NCBI RefSeq assembly: GCF_030269125.1
Contig: NZ_BSSM01000004.1
Span: 1 to 64,000 of the forward strand
DNA length: 64,000 nt
Source: Streptomyces hygroscopicus subsp. hygroscopicus
GTDB lineage: Bacteria; Actinomycetota; Actinomycetes; Streptomycetales; Streptomycetaceae
Direction: 5' to 3'
A model generated the notes under the pieces. The model was not told where the DNA came from. It ran no database searches and saw only the letters and a list, made by a program, of their open reading frames with translations. This document shows, in pieces, positions 41,842-51,383 of this stretch. The position numbers and the translations under genes were made by a program. How positions within the stretch are numbered: position 1 is the first letter of the stretch; every line of letters starts with the position of its first letter.

Positions 41842-43839
41842 ATGGGCGACACGACGGGGGCGGGTGAGCACATGGGCACGTACGACGAACGGCAGACGAC
41901 CGGCGCGGGCGGCGACTCGGCGCTGACCGCCGGGATCAAGCGCGTCCTGGCCCGCGTCGACGCCCACGCGGTCCGGGCCGCCGGCCAGGAGGCCACGGAG
42001 GGGCCTCCCGCCGCGGTCCTCCCCGTGCCCGCGGCCCCGAACCCGCTCGACGCCCTCGTCACCCTCTTCGGGCTCACCCCCTTCGAGCGCGACCTCGTCC
42101 TGCTCACCGCCGCCGACGAACTCGACCCCACCACCGCGGCCCGGTGCGCGGCGGCCGCGGGCGATCCGCGGCGCTCGTACCCCACCTTCTCGCTCGCCCT
42201 CGCCGCCCTCGGCGAACCGCACTGGAGCGCCCTCACCCCGGTGGCCCCCCTGCGGCGCTGGCGGATCGTGGAGCTGGAGGACGAGACCCGGCTCACCGTC
42301 TCCCGGCTCCGGCTGGACGAGCGAATCCTGCACTTCCTCCTGGATTCGCCCTATCTCGACGCCCGGTTGCACGGCCGGCTGCGCCGCACCACCGCGCCGG
42401 ACACGCTGCCGCCGTCGTACGACCTCGCCGCGAGCCGGCTCGCCGAGGGCTGGACGCGGGAGGGCCGGGGCGCCGACACGCCGCCGGTGGTCGAGGTGAC
42501 CGGCGGCGACCCGCGCAGCCGCGCCGAGATAGCGGCCGCCGCGGCCGCGCGCCGCGGGCTCGGGCTCTACGCCATGAGCGCCGAGGACGTGCCGACCGAC
42601 CCGGTCGAGCGTGACCGGCTGGCCCGTCTGTGGCAGCGGGAGGCGATCCTGCTGCCCGCCGCGCTGCTGGTGGAGGCCGGCGACCTGGACCGCGACCAGC
42701 GCGCGGCCACCGGAGCGTTCCTCGCCGGGGCCGCCGTACCCGTCGTCGTCTCCGGCGAGGACCCGCTGCCCACGGGACGCCCGGGAGGCACGCGCGTCGC
42801 CGTACCGCGCCTGGACGACGACGAGCAACTCGCTCTGTGGGCGGCCGCGTTCGACGAGGCGGCCGAACTGGACGATGGCGAACTGCGCTCCCTGGTCGCA
42901 CAGTTCCAGCTGCCACCGCACGTCGTACGGTCCGTCGCCGCCGCCGTGGGCCGCCGGCTGCCGCACGAGGACGGCGCCGGCGCCGCGGAACTCGCCTGGC
43001 GGGCAGGGCTGGAGGAGGCCCGCATCGGAATGGACGAGCTGGGCCGCCGGATAGAGCCGCGCGCCGGCTGGACCGACCTCGTGCTGCACGAGCGCCAGAC
43101 CGCCGTACTGCGCGAGATCGTCGCCCACGTGCGCCGGCGGCCGACCGTCCACCAGGAGTGGGGTTTCGCGGCGACCCTGCGCCGCGGGCTCGGCGTCACC
43201 GCCCTGTTCGCAGGCGGCTCCGGCACCGGCAAGACCCTCGCCGCCGAGGTGATGGCCAAGGAACTCGGCCTGGACCTGTTCGTCGTGGACCTCTCCCAGG
43301 TGGTCAGCAAGTACATCGGCGAGACCGAGAAGAACCTGCGCCGCGTCTTCGACGCCGCCGAACGCGGCGGCGCTCTCCTGCTGTTCGACGAGGCCGACGC
43401 CCTCTTCGGCAAACGCAGCGAGGTCAAGGACAGCCACGACCGCTACGCCAACCTGGAGGTCAGCTACCTGCTGATGCGGATGGAGGCCTACCGCGGTCTC
43501 GCCATCCTCACCACCAACATGAAGCAGGCCCTCGACACGGCCTTCCTGCGCCGGATCCGCTTCGTGGTCGACTTCCCCTTCCCGGCCGAACACGAGCGCG
43601 CCGAGATCTGGCGCCGCGTACTGCCCCCGCAGGCCCCCCTCAAGGACATCGACACGGACCTGCTGGCCCGGCTCACCGTCGCCGGCGGCTCGATCCGCAA
43701 CATCGCGCTGTCCGGCGCGTTCCTCGCCGCCGAGGAGGGCGACCGGTTGCGGATGCGGCACATGCTCGCCGCCGCGCGCACCGAATACCTCAAGCTGGAG
43801 CGCTCACTGACCCCCGCGGAGGTGCGCGGATGGGTGTGA
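41842..43839 (+). CDS. AAA+ ATPase of the injection system (Pvc15/Afp15-like)
   Basis: This 665-residue ATPase has a poorly conserved N-terminal half (about 1-400) and one AAA+ module. Walker A is GGSGTGKT near residue 457, Walker B LLLFDEADALFG near residue 514, and the arginine finger region is FLRRIRFVVDFPFP near residue 570. Such ATPases are present in nearly all extracellular injection-system clusters and are thought to help load effectors or assemble particles. Its end overlaps the next gene by 10 bases. Confidence 0.92.
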   Translation: MGDTTGAGEHMGTYDERQTTGAGGDSALTAGIKRVLARVDAHAVRAAGQEATEGPPAAVLPVPAAPNPLDALVTLFGLTPFERDLVLLTAADELDPTTAARCAAAAGDPRRSYPTFSLALAALGEPHWSALTPVAPLRRWRIVELEDETRLTVSRLRLDERILHFLLDSPYLDARLHGRLRRTTAPDTLPPSYDLAASRLAEGWTREGRGADTPPVVEVTGGDPRSRAEIAAAAAARRGLGLYAMSAEDVPTDPVERDRLARLWQREAILLPAALLVEAGDLDRDQRAATGAFLAGAAVPVVVSGEDPLPTGRPGGTRVAVPRLDDDEQLALWAAAFDEAAELDDGELRSLVAQFQLPPHVVRSVAAAVGRRLPHEDGAGAAELAWRAGLEEARIGMDELGRRIEPRAGWTDLVLHERQTAVLREIVAHVRRRPTVHQEWGFAATLRRGLGVTALFAGGSGTGKTLAAEVMAKELGLDLFVVDLSQVVSKYIGETEKNLRRVFDAAERGGALLLFDEADALFGKRSEVKDSHDRYANLEVSYLLMRMEAYRGLAILTTNMKQALDTAFLRRIRFVVDFPFPAEHERAEIWRRVLPPQAPLKDIDTDLLARLTVAGGSIRNIALSGAFLAAEEGDRLRMRHMLAAARTEYLKLERSLTPAEVRGWV

Positions 43840-44114
43840 ACGAGCGGCCCTGGGCGATCCACGTGGAGATCGGCGAACTCGTCCTGGACGGCTTCCGCGC
43901 GGACCCCGCCCGGGTGTCGGCCGCCTTCGAACGCGAACTCGGCCGCCTGGTACGGCTGCACGGCGTGCCGCTGGCGTCGTACGGCCCCCTCACCGTCGAC
44001 GCCCTGTCCGGCCTCGCCCCGCTTCCCGCCGGCCTGTCCGACCGCCGCCTCGGCCAGGAACTGGCCCGCGCCGTCCACGAAGGGCTCAGCGGCCACGGGG
44101 AGGTGACCCCATGA
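43830..44114 (+). CDS. Small conserved injection-system protein
   Basis: The 94 residues begin MGVNERPWAIHVEIGELVLDGF. The frame overlaps the ATPase gene by 10 bases and the effector gene by 4, so it is probably translated with both. The N-terminal beta strand IHVEIGELVLDGF resembles the IGRLEV end of the protein at 40186. The second half is helical, DRRLGQELARAVHEGLSG. Its place directly before the DUF4157 effector suggests an adaptor or chaperone role, which is inference only. Confidence 0.75.
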   Translation: MGVNERPWAIHVEIGELVLDGFRADPARVSAAFERELGRLVRLHGVPLASYGPLTVDALSGLAPLPAGLSDRRLGQELARAVHEGLSGHGEVTP

Positions 44115-47100
44115 GCGCCCACACCCAGGACCCCGGCGCGCAGCAGTCCGCCGAACAGCGCCGCCGCAAGCGCAGGGAACGCGCCGCCAAGGCCCGTACC
44201 CCGGAACCCAAGAACATCGTCAGCGGCGCCGGCCAGCCCCTCGACCCCGGGGTCCGCCGCGACTTGGAGGACCGGCTCGGCCACGACCTGAGCCGCGTCC
44301 GTCTGCACACCGACCGCGACGCCGCCCGGCTGACCGAACTCCTCGGCGCCGACGCCGTGGCGGTCGGCCAGGACATCCTCTTCCGCGCGGGCGCCTTCAA
44401 ACCCGGCACGGACGAGGGCCGTCGCCTCCTCGCCCACGAACTCCTCCACACCGTCCAGAACCCGCACGGCCTCGGCGCCCTGCGTGCCGGCCGCGAACCG
44501 GGCGCGGTCAGCCTGCCCCGGCAGGCGATCGAGCAGGAGGCCGAGTCCGCCGCCCAGGACCTCGTCCGCCCCGCCACCGAGGAGTCCGCGCCCCGGGTCA
44601 CGGAGAACCAGTCGACTCCGGGCTGGTTGCGGTACGCCACGGTGGACGCCGACCGCAACCGCGTGGAGGCGATGGACCCGGCGACCCTGCTCGACCGGCT
44701 CGCGAACTCGGTCGTACGGTCCCTGCGCGGCGACCCGGAGGACCTGTCCCACCGGACGCGCAAGCAACTCGCCCGCCTACCCGAGGAGTTGCTCGACGGC
44801 GTCCTCGTCCGTCTGGAGAACCGGCTGCTGGCCCCGGAACAGGACCGGGTGCTCGACCTCGTCGAGGAGGTCGGGGCGTACGACGTGCGCGACCAGGATC
44901 TGGAAGCCGACGGGCATGACGCGCCCGAGATCGAGCCGGACGCGGCCGAGCAGGTGCGCACCGAGCGGGAGAACGCGCTGCGGAGGCGGGAGCAGCGGCG
45001 CGCGCAGGACGAGCGGCCCGGCCTGGCACCGGGACCGGAGAAGGCGCGGGACGGCGACGAGGGCGCGGCCGGCAGCACCCCGCGCAACGGCGGCACGCCC
45101 GAGCACGGGACCACGCCGCGGGGCGGGGACGCACCGCACCGGGTCCAGGAGAGGACACCGGGGGCGGAGGGTTCCACTCAGGGCCCGGCACGGGCGGCGG
45201 CCCCCGGCCGGCAGGAGCGGACCGCGCCGTCCGCCGCCTCCGGCGGAGCGCCGGGCGGCGGACAGCGCGGCGACACGGACACGGCGGCACCGGCCGGGCG
45301 GGAACAGGACGGGAAGGAGGAAGCGGGCGGCAGCGAGCAGACCGAGCAGACCGAGCAGACGCGGACGCCGGCCGCGAGCGAGGAGGAGTCCGCGGCGCGG
45401 AACCGCCCGGCCGCGGCCGAGGCCGCCGTGGCCGGACAGCAGGTGAAGCCGCAGGACAAGGGCGGCCGCGAGAAGCCCACCGGCTCGCCGACGGTATCCG
45501 GCACGGACACGCGGCTCCCGGGCCCGTTCAGCACCCTCGAGGGCCGGCGCAACCAGGACGTCGAGGGCCCCGAGGAGGAGGCCGACGACGATCCCTCCGG
45601 ATCCGGCAGCGAGTCGGAGGTGGAGGCCGGGGGCGGGGAACGGAGCGCCTGGGACGTCAGACTCCAGCCGGAGGACTTCCTGCCCGCGCAGGACCTCGAC
45701 GTGTCCGCCGTACCGACCGCGGAGAAGCTCGACCCGGGCGCGTCCGCGGCCCCGTCGGTCCCGTCCTTCCCCGCTGCCCCGCCGACCAAGGCGGACCAGG
45801 TGCAGGCCGAGCGTGACGCGGAGGACGACGAGGAGGCGGCGGCCGGGCCGGAGGAGGAAGCGCCCGAGCCCGGCGCGGAGCCGGAGCCGGGGTCGTCCGC
45901 GCGGGAGACCGAGGGCGGGCCGGACGGCGGTGCCGGGCCGGCCGGCCTCGGTCCCGCGGTGGAACAGGCCGCCGCGCTGCCGCCGGTGTCCGGCACCCGG
46001 GACCCCAAGGGCGGTGACGACCCCAAGGCGGGCCCGGTCACCGCGCAGACCACGGTGCAGCAGGCACCGGGCAGGGCCGAGGGTGCCTCCGAGGGCGGCG
46101 GCGCGGCCGGGGAGACGGCCGCGAAGGAGGAGAAGGGCACCCCCGCCGCGGGGGACAAGGGCGGCGGCCAGGAGAAGGAGTCCCCGAAGGCGACCGGCGG
46201 TCAGTCGGCGCAGGGGGACACCGAGGCGAAGGAGACGGGCGCGGGCGCCGGTTCGACCGGGAACGCGGGACGGGAGGCAGTGGGGGCACAGGCGGCCGGG
46301 GCCCCGGAGTCCACGCAGAACCCGCCCGCCGGAGCGACCGGCTCCATGCCGCCGTCCGGCGCGTCGCACAGGTCCGGTGCGGGCGGGGAACCGACACGAG
46401 AGACCCGCACGGCGACGGTGGCGCCGGAGCCCCGGTCGGCACCCGCCGCTGCGAAGTCCGCACCGCAGCCCGCGAGGACGGCCACGGAGTCGGCCGCCGG
46501 GCCGGAGTCCGCGCCGCGGTCCGCGCCGGCCCCGGAGGCGGCCACGGGAGGAGCCGCCCGGAGCGGCGGTGGCGGTGGCGGCGGGGCCGCCCCGGCTCGG
46601 CCCAAGGGCAAGAAGGACTCCGCGCCGGCCCCCGACCTCTCCGGGGTCTCCCCGGAGGCGGGCCTGGCGACGGCCTCGAAACTCAAGCCCCACACGGCGC
46701 TTCAGGCCATGGGCGGCGTCGGTGGCGCGGTGGACCGATCCGTCGGCGACGAGCACAAGGCGCTCGCGTCCGCACCCCCCTCGATGCAGCGCCCGGCGGG
46801 CGCGCCGCGGACGCTGTCGGGCAAGCCGAGGACGGACGCCCCGGCCGAGTACTCGCAGGACAAGCCGCAGGAAGCCCAGGCGCCGGAGCAGAAGGACGCC
46901 GAGGTCACCGGCGAGAAGGAGCCCGAGGGCCAGATCGAGGCGGAGAAGGCCGAGGAGCCCGGGGGCTGGGACACCTTCAAGATGGCGCTCGGCTTCATCG
47001 GCGGCAAGATCGTGAACGGCATCGCCGGCTTCTTCGGCGCCGACAAGCCGGTGGTGGATCCGCAGGCGCTCGCCGCCAAGTTCGCCGGGCTCCCGACGAA

Positions 47101-50100
47101 GGACGAGGCCCTGAAGCAGGCGCGGGCGGGCAACGCGCCGGGCGTCGGGATGAAGGGCGCGGCGGAGCGGACGGCCGGCGAGCAGGACGGTCATGTCGAC
47201 GACAAGGGCCGGGAGACCATCGGCACGGCCCGTGACGACGCCGGCCGGGGGATGGGCGAGGACCAGGTCTACCCGGACGCCCCCAAGGAGAGGATGACCG
47301 CCAAGGTGCCGGGCGCGCGGGGCGGTCAGGGCGGGGCGGTCGACAGCGGCGGGGCGACCGGCGCGGTGCCTCCGGAGGCGGCCTCCGAGGTGGCGGAGCA
47401 CGACCGCGGTCCGCAGTTCCGGGCGGCGTTCACCGACGGTGCGAAGAGCATGTCCGAAGGCAGGCAGGCCAAGGACCGCGACGTCCGCGACGCGCAGGAC
47501 CGGCACGAGAAGAAGGTCGACGCCGAGATCGAGGCGAACACCAGGTCGCAGGCCGGCGAGCGCCAGAAGGCCATGGGCGAGGTCACCGCCAAGCGCGAGG
47601 ACTGGCGCAAGGAGCAGGACGACCGGCTCAAGTCCCTCGGCGACAAGAAGAGCGAGCGGCACGACAAGGTACGCAAGGACGTCGAGGAGAAGGAGAAGAA
47701 GACCGACGACGACGTCGACAAGGAGAAGGAGGGCAGCGACAAGAAGATCCGGGACGAGGGCGACAAGGCCGAACGCGACGCGGCCCAGAAGCGCGACGGT
47801 GCCGCCCAGGAGTCGGGCAACTGGGTCAGCAAGGCCTTCGACTGGATCAAGCAGAAGGTCATCGAGATCAAGAACGCGATCGTCCGCGTCATCCGGGCGG
47901 CGCGGGACGCGGTCGTCGGCTTCATCAAGAACTTCAAGGACACGGTCGAGCGCTGGATCGACGAAGCCCGCAGGAACATCGTCGACGCGATCAAGAACCT
48001 CATCAAGGACCTGATCGAGTTCGCGGTGGCGATGGTGCGGGCGGTGATCGAACTCGCCGCCAGAATCCGCAGGTTCGTCACCGACCTGATCTCGGCGGCG
48101 ATCGCCCTCGTCAACCGCCTCGCCCAGGCGCTGAAGCAGGCCGTCTCCGACCTCCTGGACGCCATCGGCAAGCTGCTCAGCAGCCTCCTGGACATCCTGA
48201 AGAAGGCGCTCCAGTCGGCGGTCAAGGCGGTCGTCGCGGCGGTGAAGTCGGTCCTGGAGTTCGCCTCGAAGCTTCTCGGCGCGCTGGGCGCCTGGATGTT
48301 GATCGCGGTCGACTTCCTCTCCGACCCCGGGGGCTGGCTCAGCGGCGCGAAGAACTCGGCGGTGGACGGCGCGAAGAACCACCTATTCCGCGAGGTGTCC
48401 ACGGCCGTCAGGTCATGGTTCCGGGAGAAGATCCAGGAGATCATCGGCGTCCCCAAGGCGATCATCGACAAGCTGGTCAAGGGCGGCATCTCCCTGGACC
48501 AGATCGTCAAGGAGGCATGGGACGCGGTCGTCCCGCAACTGCCGCTCATCATCGGCGAGCTGGTGATGACCAAGGTCGTCGCCAAGCTCATTCCCGGTGC
48601 CGGCTGGGTGATGGCCGTCATCGACGCGATCCGCACGGCCTGGGGCGCCCTCAGCGCGATCCTCCGCTCCCTGGAAGCGGTCCTCACCTGGCTCAAGGCG
48701 GTCCGCGTGGGCGGCGCCGGCATCCTCTTCGCCAAGGCCGTCGCCGCGGGCGTCGTCGCCCTCCTGGAGGTCCTCTACCAGGCCCTCCTCAACCAGATCG
48801 GCAAGTACGTAGCCAAGGTGGGCCGCCGTCTGCGGGGCGTCGCGGCCAGACTCACCAAGGACAGGTTCGGCAAGCCGGGCGGCCGGAGGCGCGCGGGCGC
48901 GGAGGACGGCGGGGGCGAGGGCTCCACGAGGAAGCCCGAGGAGAAGGAGCCCGCCGGCCGAAAGCCTGCCGCGGACGCCAGGGCCCCCCGAGAGACGGAC
49001 CCGAAGGCGGCCCGCGACAAGGCCGGCACGCCCGCACGGTCCAAGAAGCCCGGCGACTCCGACCCCACGGCCAAGGACAGGAACGGCCGCCCGAAGGACC
49101 CCACCGAGAAACCGGACACCAGTCCCACGGCGTCCGCCCGACCCAAGCCGAAGGCGGAGCCCCGGCCGAAGCCGAAGTCCGGTTCCGAACCCAAGGACCG
49201 GGACCCTAACAGGCCGAAGTCCGGGGACGAGGGCACCCCCGGCACGTCGAAGCCCAAGGACAGGGACGGCAAGTCCGCCCCGGACAAGCCGAAGGACCAG
49301 GACCCCGGAAAACCGAGGTCCGGGGACGAGGACGCCCCGGGCAGGCGCAAGCCGGGCGCGGATCGGGAAAACTCCCGGAACCCGTCCAAGGACAAGGACA
49401 GCGGCAGGTCCGGCAAGCCGAAGACCAAGGACGAGGAAGGCCACAACCGCGGGCCGAAGGAGAAGGGAAAGCGGAAGCCCGAGCACGAGCCCAAGGGCCC
49501 GAGGCGCAAGCGCGACAAGCATGAGGGGCCGAGGTCCAGGGACGAGGACTCGGCCAGGAAGAGGCAGGAGAAGAAGGACCGGCGGAAGAAGGAAGAGGAC
49601 TCGAAGGACTCGAAGGACGAGCGGCTGCGCAAGATCGTCGCGCGCCTCCAACCGCGCATCAACCGGATGACGGACAAGGGCGTCAACTCGCTCGTGCTGC
49701 AAGCCGCACTGCGTGGCTTCAGGGTCTGGTACCGGTTGACCGCTCTGGAGGTCATGGACGGAAATCCCGTTTCCGTCATGGCGACACTGAACCCGTCTGC
49801 TGAAGCTGCACGCGCCATGCGTGCCATGCTGCGGTTGCACTTCAAGGGCAACCCGGACCAAAAGGAGCGCCTCGAAGCCGCGCTGGGCATCCAGCACTTC
49901 GACGACTGGCTGCTTTTCCATGAGGGAGAGAGCGTAGATGAATTTGCTCTGAAGATGGAAAGGCTTTTGGCAGAGCTGGACGAAGCGGAGCGCGCCAACC
50001 TGGACGACGTGCCCCTCCAGAAGATCAGGGCGGCCGAGAGAGACGTCCAAAATCACGACAAGCCGGATTACGAGCCAGATACTCCGGAGCCGACCAGGAA

Positions 50101-50803
50101 AGATCCGGACAGCGGCGAAGAGGCCCTGGACAGGGAATACGAGGACAAGTTTCAGCGGGTTCTCGAAGACGAGGCGCTCAATCAGGTCAAGGATCGTCGA
50201 CGGAGGGGTCAACCTGGTGAGGAGCCGGACCATGAGCTTGAAAAGCGCGAGATCACGATCCACCGGTACGACCATTACGACTTGGTAGGGTTCACCCGCA
50301 AGGCCCTTGCCTTGAAGCGATTCAGCCAGGCCGGCGCCACCTTCCGTAAGGAGGCTTCGCCCGGAATCTTCGAGTACATGGTCATGGTCAAGGCAAATAA
50401 ACTCAGAAAGGCAGGCAAGGAGGAGGAGGCTCGGCAACTTGAGGCGGAGATCCCGCAGAGAAAGGAAGATGCGCGTCGGCTCACCAACATGACCGTGAAC
50501 TTCAAAAAGGCGGTCGAAAGGCGAGCCAGGCTCAGCAGTACGGATCCAGCGCTGCAGTCCGGGATCAGCCGGCGCATCAATAAAATGCAGGCGGATCACG
50601 AGCACGACTTGCAGCTGGGCGGGCTTGACAGCTACAAGAACTTTTATCTCCTGGACAGGCAGACCAACCTGGACATGGGGAACGACGTCGTCAATCAGCT
50701 TAAAATTGGTAGGGAGATGGTTCCCGCAGGCACGATTATCAACATCGACGTTTCCTGGAAGTCCGCTCCGAAGCCACCGAGTAAGAAGAAGAAAAAGAAA
50801 TGA
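44111..50803 (+). CDS. Giant DUF4157 (eCIS-core) effector with HNH-like nuclease C-terminus
   Basis: This is a 2230-residue modular protein. Residues 30-118 are the eCIS-core DUF4157 domain with the zinc-protease-like motif HELLHTVQ (H109-E-x2-H113). Residues about 270-960 are disordered, acidic and Pro/Gly/Ala-rich. A DUF4157-independent charged coiled coil follows (about 1115-1235), then long helices with hydrophobic stretches (about 1240-1580) that could insert in or cross a membrane. A Lys/Pro/Asp linker (about 1590-1835) leads to a C-terminal region. That ends ADHEHDLQLGGLDSYKNF, LLDRQTN and a Lys tail, and is HNH-like. The last 400 codons have lower G+C. The next gene overlaps it as ATGA and is an immunity candidate. 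Confidence 0.85.
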   Translation: MSAHTQDPGAQQSAEQRRRKRRERAAKARTPEPKNIVSGAGQPLDPGVRRDLEDRLGHDLSRVRLHTDRDAARLTELLGADAVAVGQDILFRAGAFKPGTDEGRRLLAHELLHTVQNPHGLGALRAGREPGAVSLPRQAIEQEAESAAQDLVRPATEESAPRVTENQSTPGWLRYATVDADRNRVEAMDPATLLDRLANSVVRSLRGDPEDLSHRTRKQLARLPEELLDGVLVRLENRLLAPEQDRVLDLVEEVGAYDVRDQDLEADGHDAPEIEPDAAEQVRTERENALRRREQRRAQDERPGLAPGPEKARDGDEGAAGSTPRNGGTPEHGTTPRGGDAPHRVQERTPGAEGSTQGPARAAAPGRQERTAPSAASGGAPGGGQRGDTDTAAPAGREQDGKEEAGGSEQTEQTEQTRTPAASEEESAARNRPAAAEAAVAGQQVKPQDKGGREKPTGSPTVSGTDTRLPGPFSTLEGRRNQDVEGPEEEADDDPSGSGSESEVEAGGGERSAWDVRLQPEDFLPAQDLDVSAVPTAEKLDPGASAAPSVPSFPAAPPTKADQVQAERDAEDDEEAAAGPEEEAPEPGAEPEPGSSARETEGGPDGGAGPAGLGPAVEQAAALPPVSGTRDPKGGDDPKAGPVTAQTTVQQAPGRAEGASEGGGAAGETAAKEEKGTPAAGDKGGGQEKESPKATGGQSAQGDTEAKETGAGAGSTGNAGREAVGAQAAGAPESTQNPPAGATGSMPPSGASHRSGAGGEPTRETRTATVAPEPRSAPAAAKSAPQPARTATESAAGPESAPRSAPAPEAATGGAARSGGGGGGGAAPARPKGKKDSAPAPDLSGVSPEAGLATASKLKPHTALQAMGGVGGAVDRSVGDEHKALASAPPSMQRPAGAPRTLSGKPRTDAPAEYSQDKPQEAQAPEQKDAEVTGEKEPEGQIEAEKAEEPGGWDTFKMALGFIGGKIVNGIAGFFGADKPVVDPQALAAKFAGLPTKDEALKQARAGNAPGVGMKGAAERTAGEQDGHVDDKGRETIGTARDDAGRGMGEDQVYPDAPKERMTAKVPGARGGQGGAVDSGGATGAVPPEAASEVAEHDRGPQFRAAFTDGAKSMSEGRQAKDRDVRDAQDRHEKKVDAEIEANTRSQAGERQKAMGEVTAKREDWRKEQDDRLKSLGDKKSERHDKVRKDVEEKEKKTDDDVDKEKEGSDKKIRDEGDKAERDAAQKRDGAAQESGNWVSKAFDWIKQKVIEIKNAIVRVIRAARDAVVGFIKNFKDTVERWIDEARRNIVDAIKNLIKDLIEFAVAMVRAVIELAARIRRFVTDLISAAIALVNRLAQALKQAVSDLLDAIGKLLSSLLDILKKALQSAVKAVVAAVKSVLEFASKLLGALGAWMLIAVDFLSDPGGWLSGAKNSAVDGAKNHLFREVSTAVRSWFREKIQEIIGVPKAIIDKLVKGGISLDQIVKEAWDAVVPQLPLIIGELVMTKVVAKLIPGAGWVMAVIDAIRTAWGALSAILRSLEAVLTWLKAVRVGGAGILFAKAVAAGVVALLEVLYQALLNQIGKYVAKVGRRLRGVAARLTKDRFGKPGGRRRAGAEDGGGEGSTRKPEEKEPAGRKPAADARAPRETDPKAARDKAGTPARSKKPGDSDPTAKDRNGRPKDPTEKPDTSPTASARPKPKAEPRPKPKSGSEPKDRDPNRPKSGDEGTPGTSKPKDRDGKSAPDKPKDQDPGKPRSGDEDAPGRRKPGADRENSRNPSKDKDSGRSGKPKTKDEEGHNRGPKEKGKRKPEHEPKGPRRKRDKHEGPRSRDEDSARKRQEKKDRRKKEEDSKDSKDERLRKIVARLQPRINRMTDKGVNSLVLQAALRGFRVWYRLTALEVMDGNPVSVMATLNPSAEAARAMRAMLRLHFKGNPDQKERLEAALGIQHFDDWLLFHEGESVDEFALKMERLLAELDEAERANLDDVPLQKIRAAERDVQNHDKPDYEPDTPEPTRKDPDSGEEALDREYEDKFQRVLEDEALNQVKDRRRRGQPGEEPDHELEKREITIHRYDHYDLVGFTRKALALKRFSQAGATFRKEASPGIFEYMVMVKANKLRKAGKEEEARQLEAEIPQRKEDARRLTNMTVNFKKAVERRARLSSTDPALQSGISRRINKMQADHEHDLQLGGLDSYKNFYLLDRQTNLDMGNDVVNQLKIGREMVPAGTIINIDVSWKSAPKPPSKKKKKK

Positions 50804-51348
50804 TCACGTACCAGGAGATGGTGAATCTCTACGGCCGCGAGAACGTCGTCACGCTGGCCGAGCAAGAAGTGGAGCGCCTTGGGCTCGCACCCGAGGACGC
50901 AGAGGTCCTGACAAGCGTTGGACTTCCGCGTCTCAGTGCGCCGTTTTTTACGACCGAGGTTCAGGGCGGGCCCGAGTTCCTTCGTGTCATCAATGTAACC
51001 ACTCGTGACGGTAAGAAGCACCGTGAGGTGATCGTTGGCGGACCTCCGGGTGATTCGGGGATGCGGTTTTCGCTCTCCGCGTACGAGAGGTTCGTCATGC
51101 TGGTGCAATTCGAAGGAACAAAACCTCGCGGTGAGGTTGTGAACAACAATCTCCCGGAGTTCGTGGAGTTCCTCTATCACATCGAGAGGTACACCCAGGG
51201 GATCGCTGCTGATCCTGCCGTCAAGGAAGAACTGTTCGACGATCTCCAGGGCACGCTGATGGATATCGACCCATTCTCGTTCGAGCTATCTGAGAACTGG
51301 TGGGCCATGGCTCTTCGTCAACTCGGCGGAGGCGGTTTGGGTATTTAG
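50800..51348 (+). CDS. SUKH-like immunity protein
   Basis: This 182-residue acidic protein overlaps the effector stop by four bases (ATGA), so both are made together. The pattern VERLGLAPEDAEVLTSVGLPRLSAPFF near residue 24, the middle strand region GKKHREVIVGGPPGDSGMRFSL, and FVEFLYHIERYTQGIA near residue 122 resemble SUKH-4-type immunity proteins of polymorphic toxin systems. It would block the C-terminal nuclease in the producing cell. G+C is low (33 of 60 in one counted row, 50941-51000). The family call is by eye; SUKH-4 versus another SUKH class is uncertain. Confidence 0.78.
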   Translation: MITYQEMVNLYGRENVVTLAEQEVERLGLAPEDAEVLTSVGLPRLSAPFFTTEVQGGPEFLRVINVTTRDGKKHREVIVGGPPGDSGMRFSLSAYERFVMLVQFEGTKPRGEVVNNNLPEFVEFLYHIERYTQGIAADPAVKEELFDDLQGTLMDIDPFSFELSENWWAMALRQLGGGGLGI

Positions 51349-51383
51349 CCGAGCCTTGGACCCACTGACTGGCAGGAGAAGGC

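Noticed and set aside
39985..43761. Antisense open frame of about 1250 codons across cap and ATPase genes
   Set aside because: It crosses several well-supported plus-strand genes and has no recognisable motif.
44777..48382. Antisense open frame of about 1200 codons over the DUF4157 effector
   Set aside because: Its product is low-complexity Arg/Leu/Gly-rich with no start signal, while the plus strand holds a coherent modular protein.
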